From NCBI GenBank assembly GCA_024636595.1, contig JAGXGT010000114.1, forward strand, positions 1 through 23,671: a DNA stretch of 23,671 nucleotides, given 5' to 3'. Below are positions 6,423 to 14,914 of this stretch, in pieces. A program made the position numbers and the translations under genes. The stretch is from Sphingomonadales bacterium (GTDB lineage: Bacteria > Pseudomonadota > Alphaproteobacteria > Sphingomonadales > Sphingomonadaceae). A model generated the notes under the pieces. It was not told the DNA's origin. It saw only the letters and a program-made list of their open reading frames with translations, and made no database searches. Every line of letters begins with the position of its first letter. Position 1 is the first letter of the stretch.

Positions 6423-7184
6423 TTAAGGCTGCCAGCTGAAGTTCAGGCTGTTCTCGCCAACACATTCCGATGAAGCATCGTAGCGGCGTTCGAGGATCGA
6501 TCCATTACCCGCACGGTCGATAGCGACAATCGTGCTGCAGCGGGTTCCGTATACCGGATTTTCAATGAATATCCCGGAACTCGCAGGCTCCAGTTGCGCC
6601 GGTGATCCTGTGGCTGCCGCAGGCGGCACGAGATAGGTTGATCGGTCTGCCAAGGGCTCCAGCAGCAGGGAAGTATCCCGCGACCCGCTTTGCAACCATT
6701 CTGCCAATGCCGCATTGAGGGGCCCCGCCTTCGGCCATGGCCGATCGAGCGAGCCGTTGGTCAGACCGTGAATACCGGGCTCGAGACCCTTCGTCACAGG
6801 CTCCGGTCGATTGGCATGCACAAGCGCCTTGCCATCGACGATGGTGATCAGGTTGAACGGGTTGAAGCCCGAAAAGTCGACTGACTGGAGGTCGCTATAG
6901 CGCCCCTCTCTGGCCAGAAAGTCCTTCAGCAGGTCTCCGCGGGAAGCGCGACTGCTATCGGCTGGTCCGTAACCACTGAGATTAGTAACCGCCGCGAAAC
7001 GACCCTGTTCAGAGATTCCCAGCCAGGTGCCGCCTGCCTGAATGTCTTTCCCCGCCAGAATATGCTCCTGGCCCGGCCATCGTGCCAGCGGCCGCGCCGG
7101 TCGGCCATGCATCTCGTCCCGATTGCCAATCGCAACCAGGTACCAATCGGGATGGGCCTGCCAGGCAAGGGAAATGATGCACAT
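6423..7184 (-). CDS. NRDE/TANGO2 family protein
   Basis: 253 residues, beginning MCIIS and carrying the family signature GNRDE at residues 20-24. Later parts include GGTWLGIS and VTNLSGY, also typical of the family. Cys2 sits where an N-terminal nucleophile would be exposed after Met removal, as suggested for this fold. Eukaryotic TANGO2 is linked to Golgi organisation and lipid or haem metabolism; the bacterial role is not settled. No clear Shine-Dalgarno sequence precedes the ATG. It stands alone, convergent with the DUF421 gene. Confidence 0.85.
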   Translation of the reverse strand: MCIISLAWQAHPDWYLVAIGNRDEMHGRPARPLARWPGQEHILAGKDIQAGGTWLGISEQGRFAAVTNLSGYGPADSSRASRGDLLKDFLAREGRYSDLQSVDFSGFNPFNLITIVDGKALVHANRPEPVTKGLEPGIHGLTNGSLDRPWPKAGPLNAALAEWLQSGSRDTSLLLEPLADRSTYLVPPAAATGSPAQLEPASSGIFIENPVYGTRCSTIVAIDRAGNGSILERRYDASSECVGENSLNFSWQP

Positions 7185-7320
7185 GGAGCGTCAATAGCAA
7201 GGGCGAGCTGCTTTGCGAACAGATTGTCGGAACAATCCAGACCGCATTGCCTGAAAATGATGATGCCCGCCCTTAAATGGGGAGCATCGGAGCCAGATGC
7301 TGGCTTCGGATTTAAGCCGC

Positions 7321-7494
7321 TTACAAGACCAGTAAATATTCGATCGGGAGTCGCGCGCGGTTGCGGCAACTTTCTAGGCGGAGCAGGCTTGCTGGAATCG
7401 AGGTATCCACCTCGGGATATTGCCGACCTATGGCAGCCAGGGTAGTTTCTCTGATGATAATGGCGATAATCTGGTGCGAGAGTAGCGATGTCAC
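7321..7494 (-). CDS. Possible 57-residue hypothetical protein
   Basis: A GTG at 7494 opens a 57-codon frame to a TAA at 7323-7321. The translation contains TTLAAIGRQYPEVDTSIPAS and ends RARLPIEYLLVL. Its amino-acid balance looks protein-like and third positions are about 60% G+C. There is no clear ribosome-binding site and the start is uncertain. It is the only coding candidate I prefer in the 400-bp gap between the NRDE gene and tRNA-Glu. It may be a short conserved protein, a fragment, or chance. Confidence 0.3.
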   Translation of the reverse strand: MTSLLSHQIIAIIIRETTLAAIGRQYPEVDTSIPASLLRLESCRNRARLPIEYLLVL

Positions 7495-7583
7495 AACTCA
7501 TCGTTTGACAGGGACGCTTGGAGTGCCGGAAAATAGCCGCGAAGCTATCCAAACACGCAATTTTTACCAAAAGCGATTATGTG

Positions 7584-7658
7584 TGGTGACCCCTACGGGA
7601 TTCGAACCCGTATTTCAGCCGTGAAAGGGCCGCGTCCTAACCCTTAGACGAAGGGGCC
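7584..7658 (-). tRNA. tRNA-Glu (anticodon TTC)
   Basis: 75 bases reading leftward. The acceptor stem GGCCCCT pairs with AGGGGTC (one G-T pair), the D-arm contains GGTTAGGA, the anticodon loop CTTTCAC carries TTC at 7625-7623, and the T-arm contains GGGTTCGAATCCC. The 3' CCA is encoded (7586-7584). It lies downstream of recJ on the same strand with its own spacing. Confidence 0.97.
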
Positions 7659-7871
7659 ATACCAATTGCTGGTCAGCGAGCAACGGCCATTAGGGGTGCG
7701 CTCGGCTTTGGTCAACCCTCTTTTCGCCGGAATTTCGGGGCTATTTACTGGCGCTGTGGCAGACCGACCGCCGCTTGTGCGGTTCCGGGTCGTAGCAGTG
7801 GCAGACGGCGGCGGTGCTAACAATGGAAGGACGATAATCGGTACGCGATTCCTGAACCTATCTGCGCTCCT

Positions 7872-9638
7872 TCAATCGGCCCAGGCGGCATCTTCCAGAT
7901 GGATTTCCGCCGCCGGACGGCTGCCCCAGTCGTCGATCTTGGCGCGACCGGCGATCCATAATTTACGCCCCCTCGGGGCGCGGAGCAGCGCCTGGCCCAT
8001 GTCACTTTCGGCCGCACGAAAGGCAATCGTCTTGATCGATGCGCCGTCATCGCCGCCGACGATCATCCGGACATGGTCGGTGCCGACAATATCGCATTTG
8101 ATGATTCGCACCGGCCCGGTGGCAATGCGCGGTGCTGGCCAGCCCATGCCATAGGGGCCAGCCCCGTCCATCGCTTCGACCATCGTCGGATTGACGCCCT
8201 TGGGCGAAAGCACTGCATCGAGCAGCAGTGCCTTGCCATCCTGTGCTTTGCCGACGCTGTCGGCGAGCCGGTCGTTGAGGAATTCGGAGAAAGCATCGAC
8301 CTTGTTCGCCTCAATGGTGATCCCTGCCGCCATCGCATGACCGCCACCGGCGATCAGCAGGCCGCTGTCCTTGGCGGCGATGATCGCAGCGCCGAGATCG
8401 ATGCCGGAGATCGACCGGCCCGAGCCCTTGCCGATCCCCTCTTCGTCGAGCGCGATGATGATCGCGGGACGGTTCAGCTTCTCCTTGATTCGCCCCGCGA
8501 CAATGCCGATGACGCCGGGATGCCAGCCCTTGGCGGAGAGCACTGCTACTGCCTGGTTCTGCTGTGATGAGCACATGGCGTCGGCCTCTTCCAGCACATG
8601 CGCCTCGATCGCCCGGCGTTCTTGGTTGAGATGGTCGAGCTCGGCGGCAATGGCGGCGGCCTCCTCCTGGTCCTGCGTGGTCAGCAGACGCACGCCGAGA
8701 TCGGATTTGCCGACCCGCCCGCCGGCATTGATCCGAGGGCCGAGGGCAAAGCCGAGATCGGAGCAGATCGGCGCGCGCTTGAGCCGGCTGGCGTCGATCA
8801 GCGCCGACAGGCCGATGTTCTGTCTACCGGCCAGCACCTTGAGGCCCTGTGCGACAAAGGCCCGGTTGAGCCCGCGCAGCTGGGCGACATCGGCGACCGT
8901 GCCGAGCGCGACAATATCGAGCAGTTCGAGCAATTTGGGTTCGGCGCGATTTTTGAAATAGCCTTGGTTGCGCAGTGTGCGGACCAGCGCGGCCCCGAGC
9001 AGAAACGCCATGCCGACGGCAGCTAGGTGGCCATGTTCTGCACCGGCATCGCTCTCGTCCAGCCGGTTGGGGTTGACCAGCGCCAGCGCCTTGGGCAGCT
9101 CCACCGCGCATTTGTGATGGTCGACGACAATCACCTCGACCCCGGCCTGATGGGCCATGTCGAGCGCTTCAAAAGCCATCGCGCCGCAATCGACGGTGAC
9201 CACGAGATTGCTGCCCTGCTCGCCGAGCCGGACCAGCGCTTCGCCGGAGGGGCCGTAGCCCTCCATCAGCCGGTCGGGGATATAATAGCCCGCCTCCAGC
9301 CCGAGGTCTCTGAGCAAGCGGATGAGCAAAGCTGCGCTGGTCGCGCCATCAACGTCATAGTCGCCGAAAATCGTGACCTTTTCCTGATTCTTTATGGCGT
9401 GGCTCAGGCGATCGGCCGCCGCATCCATGTCCTGAAAGACCGAGGGATCGGGCATGAAGCCACGGATCGTCGGATCGCGGTTGATCGCCAGCGTTTCGCG
9501 GCTGGCACCGCGGGCGAGCAAAAGCTGGGTGACCAGATCATCTGGCTGAAACCCCGGATCGCGTGCGTCGGCGCTGGTGCTGCGCCAGCGCCATGTCTGA
9601 CCGGACAGGGAGTTTTCGACGTTCAATACTGCATTCAT
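7872..9638 (-). CDS. recJ: Single-stranded-DNA-specific exonuclease RecJ
   Basis: 588 residues, typical length. The DHH phosphoesterase core shows FGDYDVDGATS (about 91-101), VTVDCGAMA (147-155) and VVDHHK (171-176), which supply metal-binding Asp and His residues. The DHHA1 part holds GGGHAMAAG, and an OB-fold-like C-terminus follows. RecJ degrades single-stranded DNA 5' to 3' in recombinational and mismatch repair. The start is set at the ATG at 9638; a TTG 36 bases further upstream has no better support. It is transcribed leftward, divergent from the flavodoxin-like gene 64 bases away. In related genomes recJ often lies near hom and glpX, and here three other genes separate it from glpX. 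Confidence 0.95.
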   Translation of the reverse strand: MNAVLNVENSLSGQTWRWRSTSADARDPGFQPDDLVTQLLLARGASRETLAINRDPTIRGFMPDPSVFQDMDAAADRLSHAIKNQEKVTIFGDYDVDGATSAALLIRLLRDLGLEAGYYIPDRLMEGYGPSGEALVRLGEQGSNLVVTVDCGAMAFEALDMAHQAGVEVIVVDHHKCAVELPKALALVNPNRLDESDAGAEHGHLAAVGMAFLLGAALVRTLRNQGYFKNRAEPKLLELLDIVALGTVADVAQLRGLNRAFVAQGLKVLAGRQNIGLSALIDASRLKRAPICSDLGFALGPRINAGGRVGKSDLGVRLLTTQDQEEAAAIAAELDHLNQERRAIEAHVLEEADAMCSSQQNQAVAVLSAKGWHPGVIGIVAGRIKEKLNRPAIIIALDEEGIGKGSGRSISGIDLGAAIIAAKDSGLLIAGGGHAMAAGITIEANKVDAFSEFLNDRLADSVGKAQDGKALLLDAVLSPKGVNPTMVEAMDGAGPYGMGWPAPRIATGPVRIIKCDIVGTDHVRMIVGGDDGASIKTIAFRAAESDMGQALLRAPRGRKLWIAGRAKIDDWGSRPAAEIHLEDAAWAD

Positions 9639-9702
9639 GGTCCGCGCTATGCGGGAATCCGGCAGCGCTGACAATCGGTCAGTTGCTTGCTAGGGAAGGG
9701 TG

Positions 9703-10194
9703 ATGAAAAAGCTTCTGATCGTCTATTACAGCTATACCGGCGGCACCAAGCAGATGGCGGAGGCCGCGGCCGAGGCCGGGCAGACTGAGGAAGGCGCAGA
9801 TGTGCGCGTGATGCGGGCCGAGGACTGCTACCCAGAGGACATGCTGTCCGCTGAGGGCTACATTTTCGCGACGCCGGAAAATCTCGCGGCGATTGCCGGG
9901 GTGATGAAGACGTTTTTCGACCGCTGCTATTATCCGTTGCTCGGCAAGATCGAGGGGCGGCCCTATGCTGCGATGATCTGCGCCGGATCGGATGGCGAGA
10001 ATGCCAAGGCCCAGCTGGAACGGATCGCCACCGGCTGGCGGCTGAAGAAGGTGATGGATACGCCGATCATCTGCACCCATGCCCAGACCGAGGAAGCGAT
10101 ATTGGCTCCCAAAACGATCGGCGAGGAGGATCTCGGGCTATGCCGGGAAATCGGGGCCACCGTTTCCGTCGGGCTGGCGATGGGCGTATTCTAG
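9703..10194 (+). CDS. Flavodoxin-like / NADPH-dependent FMN reductase family protein
   Basis: 163 residues with a flavodoxin fold. The N-terminal strand and phosphate-binding loop read IVYYSYTGGTKQMA (residues 6-19). FATPENLAAIAGVMKTFFDR is the second FMN-loop region of flavodoxin-like reductases, and CAGSDGENA is a later loop. It is likely a cytoplasmic FMN-binding redox protein; partner and substrate are unknown. ATG 9703 is preferred over GTG 9700 because the ribosome-binding site GGGAAGGG ends 2 to 3 bases before the GTG and spaces better to the ATG. Its TAG overlaps the stop of the convergent UDG-like gene inside one CTAG. Confidence 0.8.
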   Translation: MKKLLIVYYSYTGGTKQMAEAAAEAGQTEEGADVRVMRAEDCYPEDMLSAEGYIFATPENLAAIAGVMKTFFDRCYYPLLGKIEGRPYAAMICAGSDGENAKAQLERIATGWRLKKVMDTPIICTHAQTEEAILAPKTIGEEDLGLCREIGATVSVGLAMGVF

Positions 10195-10781
10195 ATCAGC
10201 GACCGGACCCGCTGCTGCAAGACGGGAATCACGTCGGTTTCGAACCACGGATTGGTCATGAACCACCGAATATTGCGCGGGCTGGGGTGAGGCAGGGGCA
10301 GAAGTTCAGGCCAGAACTCCCGCCATCTCTTCACCGTGTCGGTCAGCGTCCGGGATTTCCGCTCACCCAGATGCCAGTCCAGAGCATATTGGCCGAGAAT
10401 TAGGGTCAGCTCAATCTGGGGCATCGCCGCCAACAGCGGTTCGCGCCAAGCCGGCGCGCACTCTGGTCGCGGTGGCAGGTCGCCGCCTTTGCTGGTGCCG
10501 GGATAGCAAAAGCCCATAGGCAGGATCGCAAAAATCTCGGGATCGTAAAACTGGTCTTCGGTCACGCCCAGCCAGTGCCGCAGCCGTTTGCCACTGGCAT
10601 CGTCAAACGGGCGGCCTTTCTGGTGCGTCTTACTGCCGGGAGCCTGGCTTGCGATGAGGACTCTGGCGCTTGCCGAGGCTTGCAGTAGCGGTTGGGGACC
10701 AAGCGGCAAGCCAGTACAGATCGTGCAGGACTTGGCCTGACCAAGCAGACTTGCCAGCGCATCGCTATCCTTCGCGCTCAT
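10191..10781 (-). CDS. Uracil-DNA-glycosylase-family protein with a probable Fe-S cluster
   Basis: 196 residues. Motif A-like ASQAPGS (about 49-55) with KGRPFDDASGKRLRHWLG corresponds to the GEAPG...GRPF region of family 4/5 UDGs, but the catalytic-region acid is not obvious. The second motif is LPHPSPRN with NPWF after it. Four cysteines in a CxxC (SCTICTG), FCYPG and ECAPAW arrangement resemble the 4Fe-4S ligands of family 4 UDGs. The likely role is recognition or excision of uracil or another damaged base; activity is unproven. The start is the ATG at 10781, which overlaps the stop of the upstream hydrolase gene (ATGA), so the two are translationally coupled. It is convergent with the flavodoxin-like gene. 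Confidence 0.8.
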   Translation of the reverse strand: MSAKDSDALASLLGQAKSCTICTGLPLGPQPLLQASASARVLIASQAPGSKTHQKGRPFDDASGKRLRHWLGVTEDQFYDPEIFAILPMGFCYPGTSKGGDLPPRPECAPAWREPLLAAMPQIELTLILGQYALDWHLGERKSRTLTDTVKRWREFWPELLPLPHPSPRNIRWFMTNPWFETDVIPVLQQRVRSLI

Positions 10782-12013
10782 TCGGTTCGGCGGCAAATCG
10801 CCAAATGATCGGGTTTGTCACCCTTGCGAATGGGCGGCAGCAGAAAGACATGGGGAAGGTGCGTGGCTTGACGCCCCTCCGGCATCCGCTCGCCGTTGAC
10901 CACTGCCGCAAAATCCCGGCAGGCCGGTGCGCTCAGCAGATAGTTGCTATGGCCTGTTCTGCCCCGGCTGATCGCCGTCGTGTCGATTATGGTCAGCGCC
11001 AGTTTGTCGATGGCCTCGGCATATTTGGGCTGCGCGGCATAGCAACGCTCCGGCAGATTTCGGGCCTTCAGATCCGCTGCTTCAAACGGATCGAAGCATC
11101 GCGGCCGGCCGAGACGCGGATAGCCGTGGATGCCATCAGAGATTGATAGCGCCCGGTCATGTAACGACGCGTAGACGGTAATTCTGCGATCGTTCCGGAC
11201 ACGCCGGCCCGACAGGATCTCTTCCGTGGCATCGCGTTCAAAATCCTGTGTATCGACGTCTGGTGAAACCAGAATGATATTCGAAATAACGCTCGAATCG
11301 CTGTTGGTCACGTTGCGGTCCACATGTTCAACCGATGGCAACACCAGTCGCGCGCCGAGAGAATGGGAAACAAGCACGATTTCCTTTGTCGTTTCGAGCT
11401 GCGCCAACTGCATCAGGAATTTGCGAAAGTTGCGTTCGTCCCAATACATATTGGTTTCATCGACCGGGTATTTCAGCAGGGCCCCCTGCGATGGCCAGCT
11501 ATATTGTATGACTGGCCCCTTGAAGTTCGCCAACCGGGAAATCTGGGCGGTATCACGGGAACTTGTGTAGAAAGTTTCCTTAAAGCCGTGGACATAGACC
11601 AGTACACGGCCATCGGCAGCCCGCATCTTGTCCACAAGATTTATCCACCATTGTTGTGGTTCGGTAAAGGATAGCGGGACACCTTGCTTCGATTCGACAA
11701 CGTCCTGGGCTGCAGCTATCGGTCCGTCAAAGCGGCCATAGCGCACTTTGTCACCGCGATGATTGAGGAGACTGATATCTTCCGTGAGGCAGTTGGGTAG
11801 CCGGCTGGTGACAAAGAAAAAGGGCTTGTCTTTCTCATTCAGCTGAGACTCTGCTGTCGGATTGCATCGATCTGATGCCACATATGCAGAATGCGGTATG
11901 TCGCCATATTCAACCGGCGTGACACATCCAGCAACAAGCCAAGGCAAAGCAAGGGTCGTCCATTTGGCCTTTAACGCGAGACGTTTTGGCAGTGAAGGCC
12001 TGACTGTCTTCAT
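10778..12013 (-). CDS. DUF900 alpha/beta-hydrolase lipoprotein
   Basis: 411 residues. A basic N-terminus and hydrophobic stretch end at the lipobox LVAGC (Cys30), so it is probably anchored in the envelope. The hydrolase core has an oxyanion strand LVYVHGF (138-144) and nucleophile elbow VSHSLG (Ser218), followed by the SPDVD acidic region (about 249-253). This is the DUF900 family of alpha/beta hydrolases with no fixed substrate. It starts 2 bases after the glpX stop and its own stop overlaps the UDG-like start, so it lies in the middle of a tightly packed three-gene unit. There is no Shine-Dalgarno sequence, consistent with coupling to glpX translation. Nothing in the family explains why a lipoprotein esterase would be tied to gluconeogenesis or DNA repair. 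Confidence 0.85.
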   Translation of the reverse strand: MKTVRPSLPKRLALKAKWTTLALPWLVAGCVTPVEYGDIPHSAYVASDRCNPTAESQLNEKDKPFFFVTSRLPNCLTEDISLLNHRGDKVRYGRFDGPIAAAQDVVESKQGVPLSFTEPQQWWINLVDKMRAADGRVLVYVHGFKETFYTSSRDTAQISRLANFKGPVIQYSWPSQGALLKYPVDETNMYWDERNFRKFLMQLAQLETTKEIVLVSHSLGARLVLPSVEHVDRNVTNSDSSVISNIILVSPDVDTQDFERDATEEILSGRRVRNDRRITVYASLHDRALSISDGIHGYPRLGRPRCFDPFEAADLKARNLPERCYAAQPKYAEAIDKLALTIIDTTAISRGRTGHSNYLLSAPACRDFAAVVNGERMPEGRQATHLPHVFLLPPIRKGDKPDHLAICRRTE

Positions 12014-12015
12014 AT

Positions 12016-12990
12016 TCAGCTAATGCGATGCTCGCTTTTGACCCAGCGGACGGTGCCAGAGGAGGCGCGCATAACCACGCTTTCCGTGGTCATCTTGCCG
12101 CCGCGCAATTTCTTGACGCCTTCCAGCAGCGACCCATGAGTGACCCCGGTCGCCGCGAAAATAACGTCGCCTTTTGCCAGTTCCTTCAGGTCGTAGATTT
12201 TGTCGAGATCCTCGATGCCCCATTTATAGGCGCGCTGGCGTTCGTCATCATTGCGGAACAATAGTCGGCCTTTGAATTGACCGCCCACGCAGCGCAGCGC
12301 CGCTGCTGCGAGCACCCCTTCCGGAGCGCCGCCGCTGCCCATATACATATCCACGGTCGTGTCTTCGTCGGAGGTCGCGATCACGCCGGCAACATCGCCA
12401 TCGGGGATCAGCATGATGCCACAGCCGATGCCGCGCAGCTCCGCGATAATTTTGTCGTGCCGCGGTCGGTCAAGAACGCAGACGATAATTTCGGATGGCT
12501 CGACGCCCTTTTCCTTGGCGACGGCCGAGACATTTTCGGTCACCGACTTGTCGAGATCAATGATGTTGGGCGAATAGCCTGGCCCAACAGCCAATTTGTC
12601 CATGTAGACGTCAGGCGCGTTCAACAGATTGCCCTTTTCGGCGATGGCGAGCACGGCGAGAGCATTGGCACCCGCTTTTGCCGTGATGGTCGTGCCTTCC
12701 AGCGGATCGAGTGCGATATCGATCGCCGGCGCTTCGCCTTCACAGCCGCGTCCGACTTTCTCACCAATGAAAAGCATCGGTGCCTCGTCGCGTTCGCCTT
12801 CGCCGATCACAACCGTGCCGCATATGTCCAGTTCGTTCAGCGCAGCGCGCATCGCTTCTACCGCAGCGGCATCCGCTGTTTTTTCATCACCCCGGCCGAT
12901 CAGATTGGCTGCCGATATTGCGGCTGCTTCGGTGACGCGGACCATTTCCATAACCAGTACACGGTCTAATATGTCGCTTGCTTTGGGCAT
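12016..12990 (-). CDS. glpX: Class II fructose-1,6-bisphosphatase
   Basis: 324 residues, standard for GlpX. Motifs are GEGERDEAPML, the metal-binding DPLEGTT, GDGDVAGVI-like PDGDVAGVI and GSGGAPEGVLAAAAL. It hydrolyses fructose 1,6-bisphosphate to fructose 6-phosphate in gluconeogenesis. The start is the ATG at 12990 (MPKASDILDR); AAGGA lies 12 bases upstream. A longer frame to 13053 would run into the start of the divergent gene. In related genomes glpX commonly follows hom directly. Here a gene on the opposite strand sits between them, so glpX needs a promoter within 12991-13052. The DUF900 and UDG-like genes follow without a gap. Confidence 0.95.
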   Translation of the reverse strand: MPKASDILDRVLVMEMVRVTEAAAISAANLIGRGDEKTADAAAVEAMRAALNELDICGTVVIGEGERDEAPMLFIGEKVGRGCEGEAPAIDIALDPLEGTTITAKAGANALAVLAIAEKGNLLNAPDVYMDKLAVGPGYSPNIIDLDKSVTENVSAVAKEKGVEPSEIIVCVLDRPRHDKIIAELRGIGCGIMLIPDGDVAGVIATSDEDTTVDMYMGSGGAPEGVLAAAALRCVGGQFKGRLLFRNDDERQRAYKWGIEDLDKIYDLKELAKGDVIFAATGVTHGSLLEGVKKLRGGKMTTESVVMRASSGTVRWVKSEHRIS

Positions 12991-13052
12991 ATTATCGATT
13001 ATTCCTTTTGCAGGGGCTAATTTTGAACTCTCGATAGGGGAGCAATATTGCA

Positions 13053-13529
13053 ATGTCGAGACAGGTTTTCCTGATCCTGTTGCTGATACCGTCGACCGCT
13101 ATGGGGCAGAGTGAGTTGCCAGTGGACCGGACCAACCAACTATTTGAGAACGCTAGGCAATTGACTGCTGTTGATGCCGATGGTTGCCTGCTTTTTCGCC
13201 CAACGGACGAGATTGTTGTTTGCGGCACTCCCGAGATTGATCGTCAGCAAAGGCTTCCATTTCCTGAATTGACTGGGCCAAATCAAAATGGTGGGCCGCA
13301 GCGCGGCGAAATCCCCGCAGCGAATTCCTCCCGCATCGCTGCGGGAAGTTGCGGTATTTCTGTACAGGATAGCAACTGCTCGATCGAGCGGCTCAAATCA
13401 GTTGTCGGCAATGGCAAAAGCGGCCGGATTCTGGATGGCTTGCAAAAGATCGCTGGGGGTGAAAGCGCCGATGTCCCGACTGAAGATTATCAACAGCAAT
13501 ATCGTGACGGTGTGCTGACCGGCGAATAA
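13053..13529 (+). CDS. Secreted hypothetical protein with EIVVCG motif
   Basis: 158 residues with a cleavable signal peptide (SRQVFLILLLIPSTAMGQS, cut near residue 19). Further on, DGCLLFRPTDEIVVCG resembles a motif seen in many small periplasmic proteins of sphingomonads, where two cysteines about 13 residues apart may form a disulphide. The rest is low in recognisable structure. A second pair of cysteines lies around AAGSCGISVQDSNCS. GGGGAG about 11 bases upstream supports the ATG. It runs against its neighbours: its stop (TAA, 13527-13529) touches the hom stop exactly, and its start is 62 bases from glpX. The function is unknown. Confidence 0.7.
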   Translation: MSRQVFLILLLIPSTAMGQSELPVDRTNQLFENARQLTAVDADGCLLFRPTDEIVVCGTPEIDRQQRLPFPELTGPNQNGGPQRGEIPAANSSRIAAGSCGISVQDSNCSIERLKSVVGNGKSGRILDGLQKIAGGESADVPTEDYQQQYRDGVLTGE

Positions 13530-14828
13530 TCAGTCCTCATCGCTGAGCAAATGCATCACCACGGGAGCGGCCTGCAAACTCGTCGAACTGGACAGGGCAG
13601 CCAGACTTTTTGAGACATCCCGCTCGCGACTGTCATGCGTCACCATGGAGATCAGCACCGATCCCTCCTCGGTTTTCTCGGTTTGGATGAGGCTCTCGAT
13701 CGACACATTGGCATCCCGCATGGCGGCGGTTATTTCTGCCAGAACACCGGGTTTGTCCGCGACAATGAAGCGAACATAGCTTTTGCCGATGCGGTTGCCG
13801 CTTTCGGCGCGCTCACACGGCTCCATCTTGCTGGCAGGAGCGGCAAATACGGTGCCGGCATCACCCCGGGCGATATCGATCAGGTCGGCGACCACCGCAG
13901 AGGCCGTCGGCCCTTCACCGGCGCCAGCACCCTGAAACATCAGGCGACCGGAAAAATTGCCTTCGGCGACCACCGCGTTGGTAGAGCCTTCGATATGGGC
14001 CAGCGGATGGCTCTCTGGCACCAGATAGGGATTGACCCGCTGGAATAATTTTCCGTCATCAATCCGGGCCATGCCGAGCAGGCCGATGCGATATCCCAAG
14101 GCCTTGGCCTGGCCGATATCTGCCGCCATGATGTTACGGATACCATCAATTTCGACGCCTTCGAAATCGAGTGCCTTGCCAAAGGACAATGCTGCCAAAA
14201 TAGCGAGTTTATGCGCTGCATCGACGCCGTCGATGTCAAAACCGGGATCGGCTTCGGCATAGCCGATTTCCTGCGCTTCCTTCAGCACGTCGTCGAATGC
14301 GCGCCCGTGTTTTTCCATATCGGTGAGGATATAATTGCAGGTGCCATTAAGAATGCCGTACACCCGCTCGATCCGGTTGGCTGAAGCCCCGTCGCGCAGC
14401 CCCTTGATCACCGGGATGCCGCCGGCAACCGCTGCTTCATATCTGAGCGATAGATTTCCGGTTTCCGCCGTCTTGGCCAGCTCCATGCCGTGATGCGCAA
14501 TCATCGCCTTGTTTGCGGTGACAAATGACTTGCCCGCTGCCAGGCTCTTGCGCGCCAGTTCGAGCGCCGTGCCATCGGCGCCGCCGATCATTTCCACGAC
14601 GCAATCGACATCCTCATGTTCAGCCAGCGCTTCGGGATCGTCAAACCATTCATAGGCATTCAGATCGATGCCGCGGTCCCGGTTGCGGTCGCGGGCAGAA
14701 ATGGCGGTGACGACAATCGGTCGTCCGGCCCGTTGTGCGATCATGGCACCATTTTCTTCGATGAGCCGGATTACGCCAGTCCCGACGGTACCCAGTCCAG
14801 CGAGCGCGATGCGAAGCGGAGCAGTCAT
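13530..14828 (-). CDS. hom: Homoserine dehydrogenase
   Basis: 432 residues. The NAD(P)-binding Rossmann motif is LAGLGTVGTGVI (about 9-20), the catalytic region includes GYAEADPGFDIDGVDAAHK, and a C-terminal ACT domain (about 350-425, starting FIVADKPGVLAEI) would sense an amino acid, usually threonine. The enzyme reduces aspartate semialdehyde to homoserine for threonine, isoleucine and methionine synthesis. The ATG at 14828 has AGAGG 9 bases upstream; the frame beyond it is not conserved. It follows the secreted-protein gene at 14915-15754 by 86 bases on the same strand. Confidence 0.95.
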   Translation of the reverse strand: MTAPLRIALAGLGTVGTGVIRLIEENGAMIAQRAGRPIVVTAISARDRNRDRGIDLNAYEWFDDPEALAEHEDVDCVVEMIGGADGTALELARKSLAAGKSFVTANKAMIAHHGMELAKTAETGNLSLRYEAAVAGGIPVIKGLRDGASANRIERVYGILNGTCNYILTDMEKHGRAFDDVLKEAQEIGYAEADPGFDIDGVDAAHKLAILAALSFGKALDFEGVEIDGIRNIMAADIGQAKALGYRIGLLGMARIDDGKLFQRVNPYLVPESHPLAHIEGSTNAVVAEGNFSGRLMFQGAGAGEGPTASAVVADLIDIARGDAGTVFAAPASKMEPCERAESGNRIGKSYVRFIVADKPGVLAEITAAMRDANVSIESLIQTEKTEEGSVLISMVTHDSRERDVSKSLAALSSSTSLQAAPVVMHLLSDED

Positions 14829-14914
14829 GGTCAATAGCCTCTTTTCGTGTGGGTAAGATTGTTGGCGCCTTATTAGCGACGCCATGCACGAATGCCAGTA
14901 CTAGTTCTGGCGCT

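Noticed and set aside
6926..7570. A minus-strand frame of 214 codons extending beyond the NRDE gene start
   Set aside because: It overlaps the NRDE coding region in another frame and reads as a mixture without motifs. The 57-codon frame at 7321-7494 is a better candidate there.
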